Source: Flavobacterium psychrophilum (lineage in GTDB: Bacteria; Bacteroidota; Bacteroidia; Flavobacteriales; Flavobacteriaceae). Taken from it: a stretch of DNA of 38,601 bases. Of this stretch, positions 7,598-16,513 are shown piece by piece. The translations under genes were made by a program, and so were the position numbers. The stretch lies in NCBI GenBank assembly GCA_020720185.1, contig DYPB01000008.1, positions 1 through 38,601 on the forward strand, read 5' to 3'. The notes under the pieces are model-generated. The model worked only from the letters and a program-made list of their open reading frames with translations, was not told the DNA's origin and made no database searches. Numbering within the stretch: position 1 is the stretch's first letter; each line of letters begins with the position of its first letter.

Positions 7598-7826
7598 TTT
7601 TTAAAAACCTATAAGAAATATTTTTCCAAAGACGAACTTTTAGCAACTGAAAGCAAAAAACCTGATAATGTAGTTTTCTACGATGAAAACAGATACAACT
7701 CAAATTTATTAACCTATTCAAGAAGTGTTGGAACGATTCTCGTGACATCGATATTTCAACATAGACAAACAAGCATCAGAATACGATAAAAATAAAATAT
7801 ATAGGGATTTGTGGTTAAAATCATAA
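7598..7826 (+). pseudogene. Frameshifted C-terminal fragment of an unrecognised gene
   Basis: The plus strand reads YKKYFSKDELLATESKKPDN and then VVFYDENRYNSNLLTYSRSV with normal coding character, starting right after an in-frame TAA at 7595. Near 7735-7765 the sense shifts by one frame into DKQASEYDKNKIYRDLWLKS followed by TAA at 7824-7826. The intervening bases read DSRDIDIST in a third frame. No start codon or upstream portion exists, so this is the 3' remnant of a lost gene. I do not recognise the family. A 67-aa minus-strand ORF over the same bases is its antisense shadow. Confidence 0.55.
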
Positions 7827-7847
7827 AATAAATTCTAAAAGTCTATT

Positions 7848-7856
7848 TATATTTGC
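7848..7856 (+). promoter_or_regulatory. Promoter -7 box (TATATTTGC) for proline dehydrogenase
   Basis: TATATTTG lies 19 bases before the ATG at 7875, a typical distance for a short leader. No clear -33 TTTG at the expected distance. Confidence 0.5.
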
Positions 7857-7874
7857 ATAATTAATAAAATTTCG

Positions 7875-9041
7875 ATGAACAAAATATTCAATAATACTGA
7901 GGTTGCATTTTCGTTAAAATCTGATAATGAATTAAATAGAGCTTATTATTTATTCAAAATGATAGCAAACCCAAACTTAGTAAAGTTTGGAACTTTGTTG
8001 ACAAACTTTGCCTTGAAGCTCAATTTACCAGTTCAAAGATTAATTCGATCCACAGTTTTTGATCATTTTTGTGGTGGAATATCCGAAAATGATTGTATCC
8101 CAGTGATTGATAGAATGTTTTCAAAAGGTGTCTCATCGGTTTTAGATTATTCAGTTGAGGGTAAAGAGGATGAAGCACATTTTGATGATGCGTTGCAAAT
8201 GGTGCTAAAAACGATTCTTTTTGCAAAAGAAAAAAAATCAATGCCGTTTGCTGTTTTCAAACCAACCGGTTTTGGAAGATTTGAATTGTATCAAAAAATT
8301 GGCGAAGGAAAATCATTAAATTCAAACGAACAAACCGAGTGGAATAGGGTAGTGGAACGATTTGAAAAAGTTTGTCAAGCGGCTTATGACAATGATATTT
8401 TGGTTTTGATTGATGGAGAGGAAAGTTGGATGCAAGATGCTGCTGATGATTTAGTGGAGCAAATGATGCGAAAATTTAATAAAGACAAGTGTATAGTTTT
8501 CAATACTTTGCAAATGTATCGTTGGGACAGATTGGATTATTTGAAAAAATTGCACGAAAAAGCAAAACAAGATGGTTTTTATATTGGAATGAAATTGGTT
8601 CGTGGTGCCTATATGGAAAAAGAAAATGAAAGAGCTGAAAAATTAAATTATAAATCTCCAATTTGTATTAATAAAGAAGAGACGGATAAAAACTTTGACG
8701 CTGCTGCCAATTATATGATGGAAAACATTGATAAAATGTCAATATTTTTGGGTACTCACAACGAAGAAAGTAGTTATAAAATGATTGAAATGATGGAAGA
8801 GAATAAAATTTCTAACAATGATAATAGAATTTGGTTCGGGCAATTGTATGGGATGAGTGATAATATCAGTTATAATTTAGGAAAAAATGGTTATAATGTT
8901 GCAAAATATCTTCCGTTTGGACCTGTTAAGGAAGTGATGCCATATTTAATCCGTCGGGCTCAAGAAAACACATCGGTTGCTGGGCAAACCAGCAGGGAGT
9001 TGAATTTATTAAAATCAGAAAAAGATAGAAGAAAATTGTAG
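7875..9041 (+). CDS. putA: Proline dehydrogenase (FAD-dependent)
   Basis: The enzyme oxidises proline to pyrroline-5-carboxylate and passes electrons to the membrane quinone pool. It is recognised from the FAD-binding barrel with GMKLVRGAYMEKENERA (the KLVRGAY strand) and the C-terminal block YLPFGPVKEVMPYLIRRAQ followed by ENTSVAGQ, which contains the RR pair that binds the proline carboxylate. The 388-aa length fits the stand-alone Bacteroidetes form without the P5C dehydrogenase domain of E. coli PutA; no P5C dehydrogenase gene is adjacent. The ATG at 7875 follows a -7 box. The gene converges with the M1 peptidase gene, with only 2 bp between the stops. Confidence 0.93.
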   Translation: MNKIFNNTEVAFSLKSDNELNRAYYLFKMIANPNLVKFGTLLTNFALKLNLPVQRLIRSTVFDHFCGGISENDCIPVIDRMFSKGVSSVLDYSVEGKEDEAHFDDALQMVLKTILFAKEKKSMPFAVFKPTGFGRFELYQKIGEGKSLNSNEQTEWNRVVERFEKVCQAAYDNDILVLIDGEESWMQDAADDLVEQMMRKFNKDKCIVFNTLQMYRWDRLDYLKKLHEKAKQDGFYIGMKLVRGAYMEKENERAEKLNYKSPICINKEETDKNFDAAANYMMENIDKMSIFLGTHNEESSYKMIEMMEENKISNNDNRIWFGQLYGMSDNISYNLGKNGYNVAKYLPFGPVKEVMPYLIRRAQENTSVAGQTSRELNLLKSEKDRRKL

Positions 9042-9043
9042 TT

Positions 9044-10636
9044 TTATCTAATTTCGATAAAATATTTATCTAAATGGATCTCATTTTTATCAAACTTAAA
9101 ATTTGATTTCCGCCATTTATTTGTAGGTGTTATTTTATTTTTTCCAATAATTATTGACATATCAAAATTTGAAATATCAGCTACCCAACGGTAATATATT
9201 TTGTTTTTTTTGTTTTTTATTTCTAAAACAGGAATATTTTTAAACCTTAAATATTGATTGAAAATCGAGGTCAAATCGATGCCACTTTCTTTATTGAAAA
9301 AAGACACAACAGTTTCTGTGTCAATAATTTGATGACGATAAGTTTCAGAATATTTTAATAATATTTTCCACCATAAATCGTCATTATTGATAACACTTCG
9401 TATTGTATTTAGCATTAGAGCTCCTTTGTAATACATATCTCCAGAGCCTTCATTATGAACACCATAAGCACCGATAATAGGCTTATTGTTCTGAATATTT
9501 CTTTTTAATCCGTTGATGTAAATTTGAGATTTATCATATCCATATTGACATTCTAAAAAAACACTTTCTGTATAACAAGTAAAGCCTTCATGAATCCACA
9601 TATCAGCAATATCTTTGCTGGTAATGCTGTTTCCAAACCATTCATGACCACTTTCGTGGATGATTATAAAATCAAATAAAAGTCCAATTCCTGTGTCAGA
9701 TAAATCAGTGCCAAAATAACCGTTTTGGTATTTGTTACCATAACCCACAGCACTTTGATGCTCCATTCCTAAATAATTACTTTCAACTAATTTGTAACCA
9801 TCGTTTGTAAATGGATATTTACCAAATTTTGACTGAAAGCAGTCCATCATTGGTTTTACTTGTTCAAACTGCATTTTGGCTTTAGCTTCATTTTCTCTCA
9901 ACACATAAAAATCTAAATCTAAACCTTTGTAATTTTCTCCAAAATGAATATAATCTCCAATATTTAAGGTAATATTATAATTATTAATAGGATTTTTTAC
10001 TTCCCAATCCCAACGGGTATAGCCATTTTTTAAGTCTTCAAAACCACTTAATCTTCCATTTGAAACTACTGTCAATCCATTCGGAACGGCAACTTTTATT
10101 GTTGCTCCAAAATTGGGTTCATCGGATTGCGAATTTTTACAAGGATACCATAAACTACCGCCAAATCCTTGACAGGCAACACCTATAAAATCTTTGTTAT
10201 TACTATCTTTCTTGAATACAAATCCACCATCCCAAGGAGCATTTTTTGCAATTATTGGATTTCCAGAATAATAAAATTTTATTTTAACTTCTTCATTTTG
10301 AGATAATTTATCATCAAAATTTATAAAAACCGCATCAAATTCTCGTTTATAATTTAATTTTTTAGTGTCATAAATAATACTGTCAATTTTCATATTTTCA
10401 AATAAATCCAATTGAATTTTATTGGTGGCATCAATAACTTTAAAGTCAATTTCATTATATCCAATGATTGTTTTTTGATCAATATCTATTTTGATATTTA
10501 CACCATAATGCAAGACATCAAAACAAGTTCTTTCAAAAGGTAATCCACCAATTAGCGAATCTTTCCGAGTAAAAATATCCTGTGTAAATACTTGATTTGC
10601 AATAAATAAAATCAAAAATAGGCTTAATTTTTTCAT
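9044..10636 (-). CDS. Secreted M1-family metallopeptidase
   Basis: The protein has an N-terminal signal peptide (MKKLSLFLILFIANQVFTQ) followed by an aminopeptidase-N-like beta domain and the zinc catalytic domain. Zinc ligands are in HESGH (327-331), with the third ligand Glu350 in IHEGFTCYTE. The exopeptidase motif appears as GMEHQ (290-294) instead of the classic GAMEN, as is usual for bacterial M1 members close to leukotriene A4 hydrolase. The 530-aa length lacks a long C-terminal helical domain. The likely role is periplasmic or surface peptide hydrolysis. Confidence 0.88.
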   Translation of the reverse strand: MKKLSLFLILFIANQVFTQDIFTRKDSLIGGLPFERTCFDVLHYGVNIKIDIDQKTIIGYNEIDFKVIDATNKIQLDLFENMKIDSIIYDTKKLNYKREFDAVFINFDDKLSQNEEVKIKFYYSGNPIIAKNAPWDGGFVFKKDSNNKDFIGVACQGFGGSLWYPCKNSQSDEPNFGATIKVAVPNGLTVVSNGRLSGFEDLKNGYTRWDWEVKNPINNYNITLNIGDYIHFGENYKGLDLDFYVLRENEAKAKMQFEQVKPMMDCFQSKFGKYPFTNDGYKLVESNYLGMEHQSAVGYGNKYQNGYFGTDLSDTGIGLLFDFIIIHESGHEWFGNSITSKDIADMWIHEGFTCYTESVFLECQYGYDKSQIYINGLKRNIQNNKPIIGAYGVHNEGSGDMYYKGALMLNTIRSVINNDDLWWKILLKYSETYRHQIIDTETVVSFFNKESGIDLTSIFNQYLRFKNIPVLEIKNKKNKIYYRWVADISNFDMSIIIGKNKITPTNKWRKSNFKFDKNEIHLDKYFIEIR

Positions 10637-10737
10637 TCTTTACAATATTAGTTGTTTACCTAATCATAAAATGATTTAATTATCGGTTATTTGCGTGATT
10701 AATCTTAAAAATGAGTATTATTTAGATAATTAATTTT

Positions 10738-11988
10738 TTAATACCATCTTTTTTTATTTTGTTTTGATGCTGCGGATTTTCTTGAATTATTCCTTTCACC
10801 ACCACGATTTGAGTTTTTTTGAGGTTCAACTTCTTTTTCGGTTGCACTACCATGCCAAGGATAAGGATGGTCAGATATTGTGGTTACGGGAACTTTTATC
10901 AGTTTTACAATATCTTTCCAATAAGTTTCCTCGTCTTTTGAACAAAATGATATTGCAATGCCACCATTTCCAGCTCTCCCCGTTCTTCCAATTCGATGAA
11001 CATAGGTTTCAGGGATATTTGGCAAATCAAAATTAATTACAAAAGGTAATTGGTCAATATCAATCCCACGAGCTGCAATATCAGTAGCAACTAAAACGCC
11101 AACTTCTTTATTCTTAAAAGCATCTAAAACCCGTTGTCTGGCACTTTGTGATTTGTCTCCATGAATTGCTTCGGCTGCTACACCGTGTTTTCGGAGTGCT
11201 TTTACCACATTATCAGCACCATGCTTGGTTCTTGAAAACACTAAAACATCGGTTAATTTTTCATTTCTAATTAAATGATATAGTAAATTTCTTTTTTCGG
11301 TTTTATCAACAAAATAAACTCTTTGTTCTACTTTTTCAGCGGTTGATGATACTGGTGAAACTGTTACAGATGCTGGATTTTTCAGAAACATTTCTGCTAA
11401 TTCTCTAATTGCTATGGGCATTGTTGCTGAAAATAGTAATGTTTGACGATTATTTGGCGTTAGTTTTACAATTTTTTTAACATCATTAACAAACCCCATA
11501 TCAAGCATTTGATCAGCTTCATCAAGTACTAATGTATGCAGATGGTCTAAATCTATAAAGCCTTGTTTGTGTAAATCGAGTAATCTTCCAGGGGTTGCAA
11601 TTAAAATGTCTACACCTTTTTTTAGTACATCAACTTGTGGTATTTGTGAAACTCCTCCAAAAATGGTTAGTTGTGTAAGATTGGTATATTTGCCGTAGAT
11701 ATCAAAATTTTGACCAATCTGCACTGCTAATTCTCGAGTAGGTGTAATGATTAAAGCACGAATTTCTTTCTTTTTTTTAGTAGAACCAACAATTCTGTGC
11801 AATTGATGGATGATTGGTATGGCAAAGGCAGCTGTTTTTCCAGTTCCTGTTTGTGCACAACCAATTAGGTCTGAACCTGATAAAACGATAGGAATAGATT
11901 GTTCTTGTATTGGTGTTGGCTCCAAATAACCTTGTTCAAAAACGGCTCTTTGAATACTTTTTGATAATGATAAATCTTCGAATAACAT
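10738..11988 (-). CDS. rhlE: DEAD-box ATP-dependent RNA helicase, RhlE type
   Basis: All core motifs are present: Q motif (PTPIQEQSIP), Walker A AQTGTGKT (45-52), PTRELA, the GG and TPGR motifs, DEAD in VLDEADQMLDMGF, SAT, and the second-domain motifs through HRIGRTGR. A short basic, Ser/Asn/Lys-rich C-terminal tail follows the core and probably binds RNA. The 416-aa length and the LDMGF sequence after DEAD fit RhlE, which acts in ribosome assembly and RNA remodelling. Helicases of this type are often cold-induced, but nothing here shows that directly. Confidence 0.93.
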   Translation of the reverse strand: MLFEDLSLSKSIQRAVFEQGYLEPTPIQEQSIPIVLSGSDLIGCAQTGTGKTAAFAIPIIHQLHRIVGSTKKKKEIRALIITPTRELAVQIGQNFDIYGKYTNLTQLTIFGGVSQIPQVDVLKKGVDILIATPGRLLDLHKQGFIDLDHLHTLVLDEADQMLDMGFVNDVKKIVKLTPNNRQTLLFSATMPIAIRELAEMFLKNPASVTVSPVSSTAEKVEQRVYFVDKTEKRNLLYHLIRNEKLTDVLVFSRTKHGADNVVKALRKHGVAAEAIHGDKSQSARQRVLDAFKNKEVGVLVATDIAARGIDIDQLPFVINFDLPNIPETYVHRIGRTGRAGNGGIAISFCSKDEETYWKDIVKLIKVPVTTISDHPYPWHGSATEKEVEPQKNSNRGGERNNSRKSAASKQNKKRWY

Positions 11989-12003
11989 ATTTTAAATTTG
12001 TTA

Positions 12004-12011
12004 CAAAGATA
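12004..12011 (-). promoter_or_regulatory. Promoter -7 box (TATCTTTG) for the DEAD-box helicase
   Basis: Minus-strand TATCTTTG lies 15 bases before the ATG at 11988. No convincing -33 element was found; the upstream region is occupied by the palindromic element and hairpin. Confidence 0.45.
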
Positions 12012-12067
12012 GGTAAAAAAAGCTTATGGTTTTTAGGTTAGAAAGTTTAGAGGATTTAGTTTTTATC

Positions 12068-12158
12068 TTAAGGTGGGTTCTATAAATTAGTTTTTTTGTA
12101 AATCTATTCAAAATAATTCCAAAAATAACTATCAGCTAATTTATAGAACCCACCTTAA
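12068..12158. mobile_element. 91-bp palindromic element with perfect 23-bp inverted ends (MITE-like)
   Basis: The arms 12068-12090 and 12136-12158 are exact inverted repeats (ttaaggtgggttctataaat + tag) around a 45-bp spacer. There is no coding capacity. The outer AGGTGGGTTCTA/TAGAACCCACCT ends look like insertion-sequence termini, so a miniature transposable element is the best guess. A related 34-base stretch lies at 2557-2590. Folded as RNA it would be a very stable hairpin and may also affect transcription into the helicase gene. Confidence 0.65.
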
Positions 12159-12165
12159 ATAATAA

Positions 12166-12207
12166 AAAAGGTTTAGAAAGTTTTAAACTCAACTTTCTAA
12201 ACCTTTT
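12166..12207 (-). terminator. Intrinsic terminator of the nucleoside permease gene
   Basis: A perfect 17-bp stem (12166-12182 with 12191-12207) has an 8-base loop and runs into a T-rich tract on the minus strand. It begins 20 bases after the permease stop codon. Confidence 0.7.
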
Positions 12208-12226
12208 AAACTTTCTAAACCATAAA

Positions 12227-13480
12227 TTAATGACTTACATTTTCCAATGCTTTTGGTTCGTGTTTGTGTTTAAATAAAAATGCAAATGCAATAGTAATTA
12301 CGAGAGCATAAATTGCAAAGGTTATCCAGATATTCTGCCAATCTCTATTTCTGTTTTGAGTAAAATAGGTATCAATTACAATACCACTAACTTTTGCACC
12401 AAAAAAAGCACCAAATCCATTAGACATCATCATAAACATGCCTTGTGCTGAAGAGCGAATTTTGGAATCAGTGGTTGTTTCTACAAATAAAGAACCTGAA
12501 ATATTAAAAAAGTCAAATGCCATTCCATAAACGATACAAGACATAATAATCATCCATAAACCATCGGTTGGGTTGCCATAAGCAAATAATCCGAAACGCA
12601 AAACCCAAGCAATCATACTGATTAACATAACTTGTTTAATGCCAAATCGTTTTAAGAAAAATGGAATAGCAAGTATAAATAAGGTTTCTGAAATTTGAGA
12701 TATTGACATTATTATGGTAGAATATTTCACTACAAATGAATCTATATATTCAGGATTTTTTGCAAATTCAGATAAATAAACATCGCCATACATATTAGTT
12801 AGTTGTAAAGCACCTCCTAAAAACATTGAAAATATAAAAAATAATGCTATTTTATAAGTTCCAAATAATTTGAAAGCATTTAATCCAAATTTTTCAGCAA
12901 AGGACGCATTATCTGAAATTAATTTTTGCGGAGGACATTTTGGTAAACTGAATGAATAAATTCCAAGTATAATTGCTGCAGTTGCTGATATATAGAACAT
13001 ATTTACAGATGCTTTATTTCCAGATAAATTAGTTATCCACATAGCAACAATAAAACCTATTGTACCTAAAACTCTAATAATTGGAAAGTCTTTAATTACA
13101 TCAAAATTATTTGCTTTTAAGATATTATAAGCTATTGAATTTGAGAGAGATATTGTTGGCATATAGCATAACATTGCTGCAAAAATTACCCAATAAAAAG
13201 ATATTGAATCATCAATTTGAGGAATATAGCATAGAATAAGTCCTCCTAAAATATGCAAAATTCCATATAATTTTTCAGCATTTAACCATTTGTCGGCAAT
13301 TATACCCGTAATTGCAGGCATAATAATTGACGAAATTGCTAATGTTCCAAAAATATCACCAAATTCTGATCCGCTCCATTGTTTTGTGCCAAACCAATAA
13401 TTTGCAACGGTTATTAGCCATGCTCCCCAAACAAAAAATTGCAAAAAACTCATTAATGCTAATCTATTTTTAATTCCCAT
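12227..13480 (-). CDS. nupG: Nucleoside permease of the NupG/XapB MFS family
   Basis: This inner-membrane protein of 417 aa has about twelve transmembrane helices and is predicted to be a nucleoside:proton symporter. The N-terminus MGIKNRLALMSFLQFFVWGA followed by WL is characteristic of the nucleoside:H+ symporter family, which is also common in Bacteroidetes. The conserved IADKWLNAEKL loop after helix 2 and a C-terminal half beginning near residue 205 fit an MFS two-bundle layout. The start is ATG 13480. The coiled-coil protein gene ends 40 bp upstream on the same strand, so co-transcription is possible; a strong hairpin follows the stop. Confidence 0.87.
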   Translation of the reverse strand: MGIKNRLALMSFLQFFVWGAWLITVANYWFGTKQWSGSEFGDIFGTLAISSIIMPAITGIIADKWLNAEKLYGILHILGGLILCYIPQIDDSISFYWVIFAAMLCYMPTISLSNSIAYNILKANNFDVIKDFPIIRVLGTIGFIVAMWITNLSGNKASVNMFYISATAAIILGIYSFSLPKCPPQKLISDNASFAEKFGLNAFKLFGTYKIALFFIFSMFLGGALQLTNMYGDVYLSEFAKNPEYIDSFVVKYSTIIMSISQISETLFILAIPFFLKRFGIKQVMLISMIAWVLRFGLFAYGNPTDGLWMIIMSCIVYGMAFDFFNISGSLFVETTTDSKIRSSAQGMFMMMSNGFGAFFGAKVSGIVIDTYFTQNRNRDWQNIWITFAIYALVITIAFAFLFKHKHEPKALENVSH

Positions 13481-13520
13481 ATTTTGTATTGTTAAATTAT
13501 TTTTTAATTGTTCAAAAACA

Positions 13521-14426
13521 TTATCTTAAAGATAATGTTTCCTCAGCAACCATTTCTGCTTGGTCAAATATATTAACAAAATAAACGCCTTTTGCGAAAT
13601 CTTTTACTAGCATATCTTGAGAAACATTAACCGTTTTATTTGCATATTTAACAGTTGTTTTATAACTATATGTTAATGATTTATCCCCAAATTTTTCTGT
13701 TTTTTTATCTCCAATTACATTATGATTACCATCAATTATTTGAATATAATAGGTTTTATCTCCAGCACGAGCAGCGAGATTTTGTGCAATAGAGAAATTT
13801 ACTCTTAGCATATCGGTAGCACTTGCTTTGTCAGTATCAACAAATTTTCCTGAATTTTTTATTTTATATGCTTTTGTTTGTAAACCTACAACCGATAATT
13901 TTGAAACTTTTATAACAGTATTTGTTAATTCCGTGTTTTGATTCAACAAATCATCATTATATTTTTTTGTTTCTCCTAAAACTGTAACAGTGCTATCTCT
14001 TTGAGTTGTTAATGTTATATTTTGTTTTTTTAATTCCTCATTTTGCGTCATCAATTCTTTATATTTCTCTTCTAATGAGGCATATTTTCTTTTGATTTCA
14101 GTCAATCCATTAACACTCCCTTTTGCATTTTTAACTTCTGCTATTAATTGAATAACTTTTGCTCTTTCGGCTGCTAAATCCGATGAAATAGCAGAATTTT
14201 CATTTATTGCAGTATCATAAGCTATTTTTTGTTTTTCTAAATCAGATAAAAGAACCGCTTTCTCGGCAATTACTTTTTCTTCTATTAATTTCGCAGTATC
14301 TACTGTTACGCTTTGTTTGTAATTGTACCAAAGACTACCTGATAATAAACAGATTAGCAATAAAATTATCATTTTCAAAAAGGTTGAATTGTTTTGTTTT
14401 TCGTTGCCGTAAGGATTATTTTCCAT
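13521..14426 (-). CDS. Membrane-anchored coiled-coil protein of unknown function
   Basis: The 301-aa protein has a short cytoplasmic start, one transmembrane helix (FLKMIILLLICLLSGSLW, about residues 16-33), and a long coiled coil from about 45 to 170 rich in Glu, Lys, Asn and Leu heptads. A C-terminal globular part follows from about 178, beginning VVGLQTKAYKIKNSGK. It is likely periplasmic beyond the helix. Similar flavobacterial proteins are often annotated by accident as chromosome-partitioning proteins because of the coiled coil; nothing here supports that. The C-terminal domain contains alternating beta-like stretches that suggest a small beta-sandwich. Function unknown. Confidence 0.75.
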   Translation of the reverse strand: MENNPYGNEKQNNSTFLKMIILLLICLLSGSLWYNYKQSVTVDTAKLIEEKVIAEKAVLLSDLEKQKIAYDTAINENSAISSDLAAERAKVIQLIAEVKNAKGSVNGLTEIKRKYASLEEKYKELMTQNEELKKQNITLTTQRDSTVTVLGETKKYNDDLLNQNTELTNTVIKVSKLSVVGLQTKAYKIKNSGKFVDTDKASATDMLRVNFSIAQNLAARAGDKTYYIQIIDGNHNVIGDKKTEKFGDKSLTYSYKTTVKYANKTVNVSQDMLVKDFAKGVYFVNIFDQAEMVAEETLSLR

Positions 14427-14516
14427 TATTTATAGTATTTTAGATTTTAAATTATAATTGTAGTACAAATAAAATATTTTTTTTTCTAAATTGCTATTCT
14501 TTTCATAGTTTTATGT

Positions 14517-14524
14517 TAATTTTG
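14517..14524 (+). promoter_or_regulatory. Promoter -7 box (TAATTTTG) for the formimidoylglutamase-family gene
   Basis: TAATTTTG ends 17 bases before the ATG at 14542. A TTG lies 23 bases further upstream, so the -33 match is weak. Confidence 0.4.
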
Positions 14525-14541
14525 GGAAAAAAATTTTGTTG

Positions 14542-15582
14542 ATGGAACAAATTATTCCTTTTTCGATTTCAGATTTAGAGCAAATTACAAACCTTAGAGA
14601 TGGTGAAGTAAAATTTGGTCAAAAAATGCAAACGATACCGGTTGGAGCAAATATTAAGTCTTTTTTAGAAAATTGTGAGGCTCGTTATGTAATGTTGGGA
14701 GTTCCAGAAGATATTGGCGTTCGAGCAAATTTTGGTCGGGCAGGTGCGTCTTCTTGTTGGGAAAATGCTATCAAAAGCATTGCAAATATTCAGCATAACA
14801 AATTTTGCAGGGGTGATAATATTTTAGTTTTAGGCAATTTATCTCTTGATAATGAGATGATTAAATCTAAAAAATTTAACGAAAATATTCCTGAGGATAG
14901 AAAAAAATTATTCAAATTAGTAAAAAAAATTGATAAAGAACTGGCTCATATTATATCAATTATTGTTAAGAATAATAAAATTCCAATTATAATAGGAGGG
15001 GGGCATAATAATAGTTACGGAAATATAAAAGGAGTTGCATTAGCAAAATCTAAACCTATAAATGTAATAAATTTTGATGCTCATTCTGATTTTAGAGCTT
15101 TAGAAGGTCGTCATAGTGGCAATGGTTTTTCGTATGCGTTTGAAGAAGGTTTTTTGAAAAAATATTTTATTTTTGGGATGCATGAAAATTATAATTCAAA
15201 AAATGTTATTAGCAATTTAAAGAAAAATGAAGATAGAATTGCATTTAATACTTACGAAGAGATTGCAATATGCAAGAAAAAAACATTTGAAAGTGAATTA
15301 GAAATTGCATATAATTTTATTAAAAACGATTGTTTTGGAGTCGAAATTGATTTAGATTCTATTCCAAATATTGCCAGTAGTGCTATGTCGTTAAGTGGAT
15401 TTTCGGTTCAGGAATTGAGACAGTTTATTTCATTTTTTGGAAAAAGTAAAAATGCAGTATATTTACATATCTGCGAAGCCGCACCAACTCTTGGTGAAGA
15501 TAAAAACAATCATTTGATTGGTAAATTAATTGGTTATTTACTTACTGATTTTATAAAAGCTAATAATTTGAATGATAAATAA
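14542..15582 (+). CDS. Formimidoylglutamase / arginase-family ureohydrolase
   Basis: This binuclear manganese hydrolase has 346 aa. The metal ligands are visible as the histidine in GGGHNNS, DAHSD in NFDAHSDFR, and the two aspartates in VEIDLDSI. The N-terminal block with VMLGVPEDIGVRANFGRAGA matches Bacteroidetes proteins annotated as formimidoylglutamase (HutG, histidine breakdown to glutamate plus formamide). Arginase or agmatinase are alternatives within the same family, and no hut genes are next to it to settle the point. ATG 14542 was used; the frame also opens with two TTG codons just upstream, which fit less well with the promoter. Its last 49 bp overlap the PAP2 gene on the other strand. 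Confidence 0.85.
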   Translation: MEQIIPFSISDLEQITNLRDGEVKFGQKMQTIPVGANIKSFLENCEARYVMLGVPEDIGVRANFGRAGASSCWENAIKSIANIQHNKFCRGDNILVLGNLSLDNEMIKSKKFNENIPEDRKKLFKLVKKIDKELAHIISIIVKNNKIPIIIGGGHNNSYGNIKGVALAKSKPINVINFDAHSDFRALEGRHSGNGFSYAFEEGFLKKYFIFGMHENYNSKNVISNLKKNEDRIAFNTYEEIAICKKKTFESELEIAYNFIKNDCFGVEIDLDSIPNIASSAMSLSGFSVQELRQFISFFGKSKNAVYLHICEAAPTLGEDKNNHLIGKLIGYLLTDFIKANNLNDK

Positions 15583-16091
15583 CCATAAGTAATACCAAAA
15601 ATATAACCTGTTAAAATATCAATAGGGTAGTGCAATCCCAAGTAAATTCGGCTATAAGCAAATACTAACGGCCATAAAAATATAAGCCAAAAATATTTGT
15701 AATATTTTTTTAATAATAAATATAAAAACATTGCAACAGCCGATGTATTTGTTGCATGTCCCGAAAAAAAACTAAAAGTATCACTTTGCTTTACGATTCT
15801 TATAATTCCTTTTAAATCGGCAACATTACAGGGTCTTAATCTTTGAAAATAGTTTTTAAAAAAATTGCAAGTTTGATCAGAAATTACTATTAACAGTGCA
15901 ACTGTAATTAAAATTTGGAGGGTGTTTTTTGAACCTAATTTTTTGTAAACCAAATAGATAAGAAATAAAAAAAAAGGTATCCAATTGGATTGTTTAGTAA
16001 TAAATAACCAAAGCGAATCAAAAGGTGTTGAGCCTAAACCATTAAGATACACAAATAGTTGTCTGTCTATATTAATTATTTTTTCGAGCAT
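15534..16091 (-). CDS. PAP2-family membrane phosphatase
   Basis: The 185-aa inner-membrane protein has about five or six helices. All three PAP2 motifs are present: KNYFQRLRP (KxxxxxxRP), FSGH (the PSGH motif with Phe for Pro), and SRIYLGLHYPID (SRxxxxxHxxxD), with the catalytic histidines intact. Such enzymes dephosphorylate lipid phosphates such as undecaprenyl pyrophosphate or phosphatidylglycerol phosphate; the substrate here is not determined. The gene follows tatA by one base (stop TAA, then ATG), so the two are almost certainly co-transcribed. Its 3' end runs 49 bp into the opposing formimidoylglutamase gene. Confidence 0.92.
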   Translation of the reverse strand: MLEKIINIDRQLFVYLNGLGSTPFDSLWLFITKQSNWIPFFLFLIYLVYKKLGSKNTLQILITVALLIVISDQTCNFFKNYFQRLRPCNVADLKGIIRIVKQSDTFSFFSGHATNTSAVAMFLYLLLKKYYKYFWLIFLWPLVFAYSRIYLGLHYPIDILTGYIFGITYGYLSFKLLAFIKSVSK

Positions 16092-16092
16092 A

Positions 16093-16401
16093 TTATTGTC
16101 GTTTTATAGAACCGGTTATTTCCTCTAAATCATCTTTTATTTTGGTTACGGTTTCCAGACTGTTATTTGCAAAACCATCTTTTGCTTTAGTAATTTCGTG
16201 TGTAATTTCTTTTAAATTAGTTTCTTTTTCAATATTATCAACACTTTTCTGAATTTCGTGCTTAATATCATTTGTAGCATTTTTTAATTGTGCCATCAAT
16301 TTTCCAATTGTCCTTGCTATTTCAGGTACTTTATCTGACCCAAATAGCATTAGTGTAATCATTAATATGAGTAAAATTTCTCCTCCGCCTATTCCGAACA
16401 T
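16093..16401 (-). CDS. tatA: Sec-independent translocase subunit TatA/TatB family
   Basis: This component of the twin-arginine translocase exports folded proteins across the inner membrane. The 102-aa protein has the typical short N-terminal membrane helix (GGGEILLILMITLMLFG), the FGSDKVPEIARTIGK hinge and amphipathic helix, and a charged coiled tail rich in Lys and Glu. FG before the hinge is the hallmark of the family. TatA and TatB cannot be separated by sequence alone here; no tatC lies in the window. It is first of a two-gene unit with the PAP2 phosphatase. Confidence 0.92.
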   Translation of the reverse strand: MFGIGGGEILLILMITLMLFGSDKVPEIARTIGKLMAQLKNATNDIKHEIQKSVDNIEKETNLKEITHEITKAKDGFANNSLETVTKIKDDLEEITGSIKRQ

Positions 16402-16513
16402 AGTTTTATTTTTTATTTGAATTTATTTCAATAATGTTAAAATTAGAATGTACAAATCTAATCTTTTTTTAAGTATTTTAGAATTATTAGATAAATACAA
16501 TCTATAATAATTT

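Noticed and set aside
7569..7772. 67-aa minus-strand ORF downstream of the aroB start
   Set aside because: The opposite strand reads as decayed coding sequence; the minus frame has an unnatural composition and no start signal.
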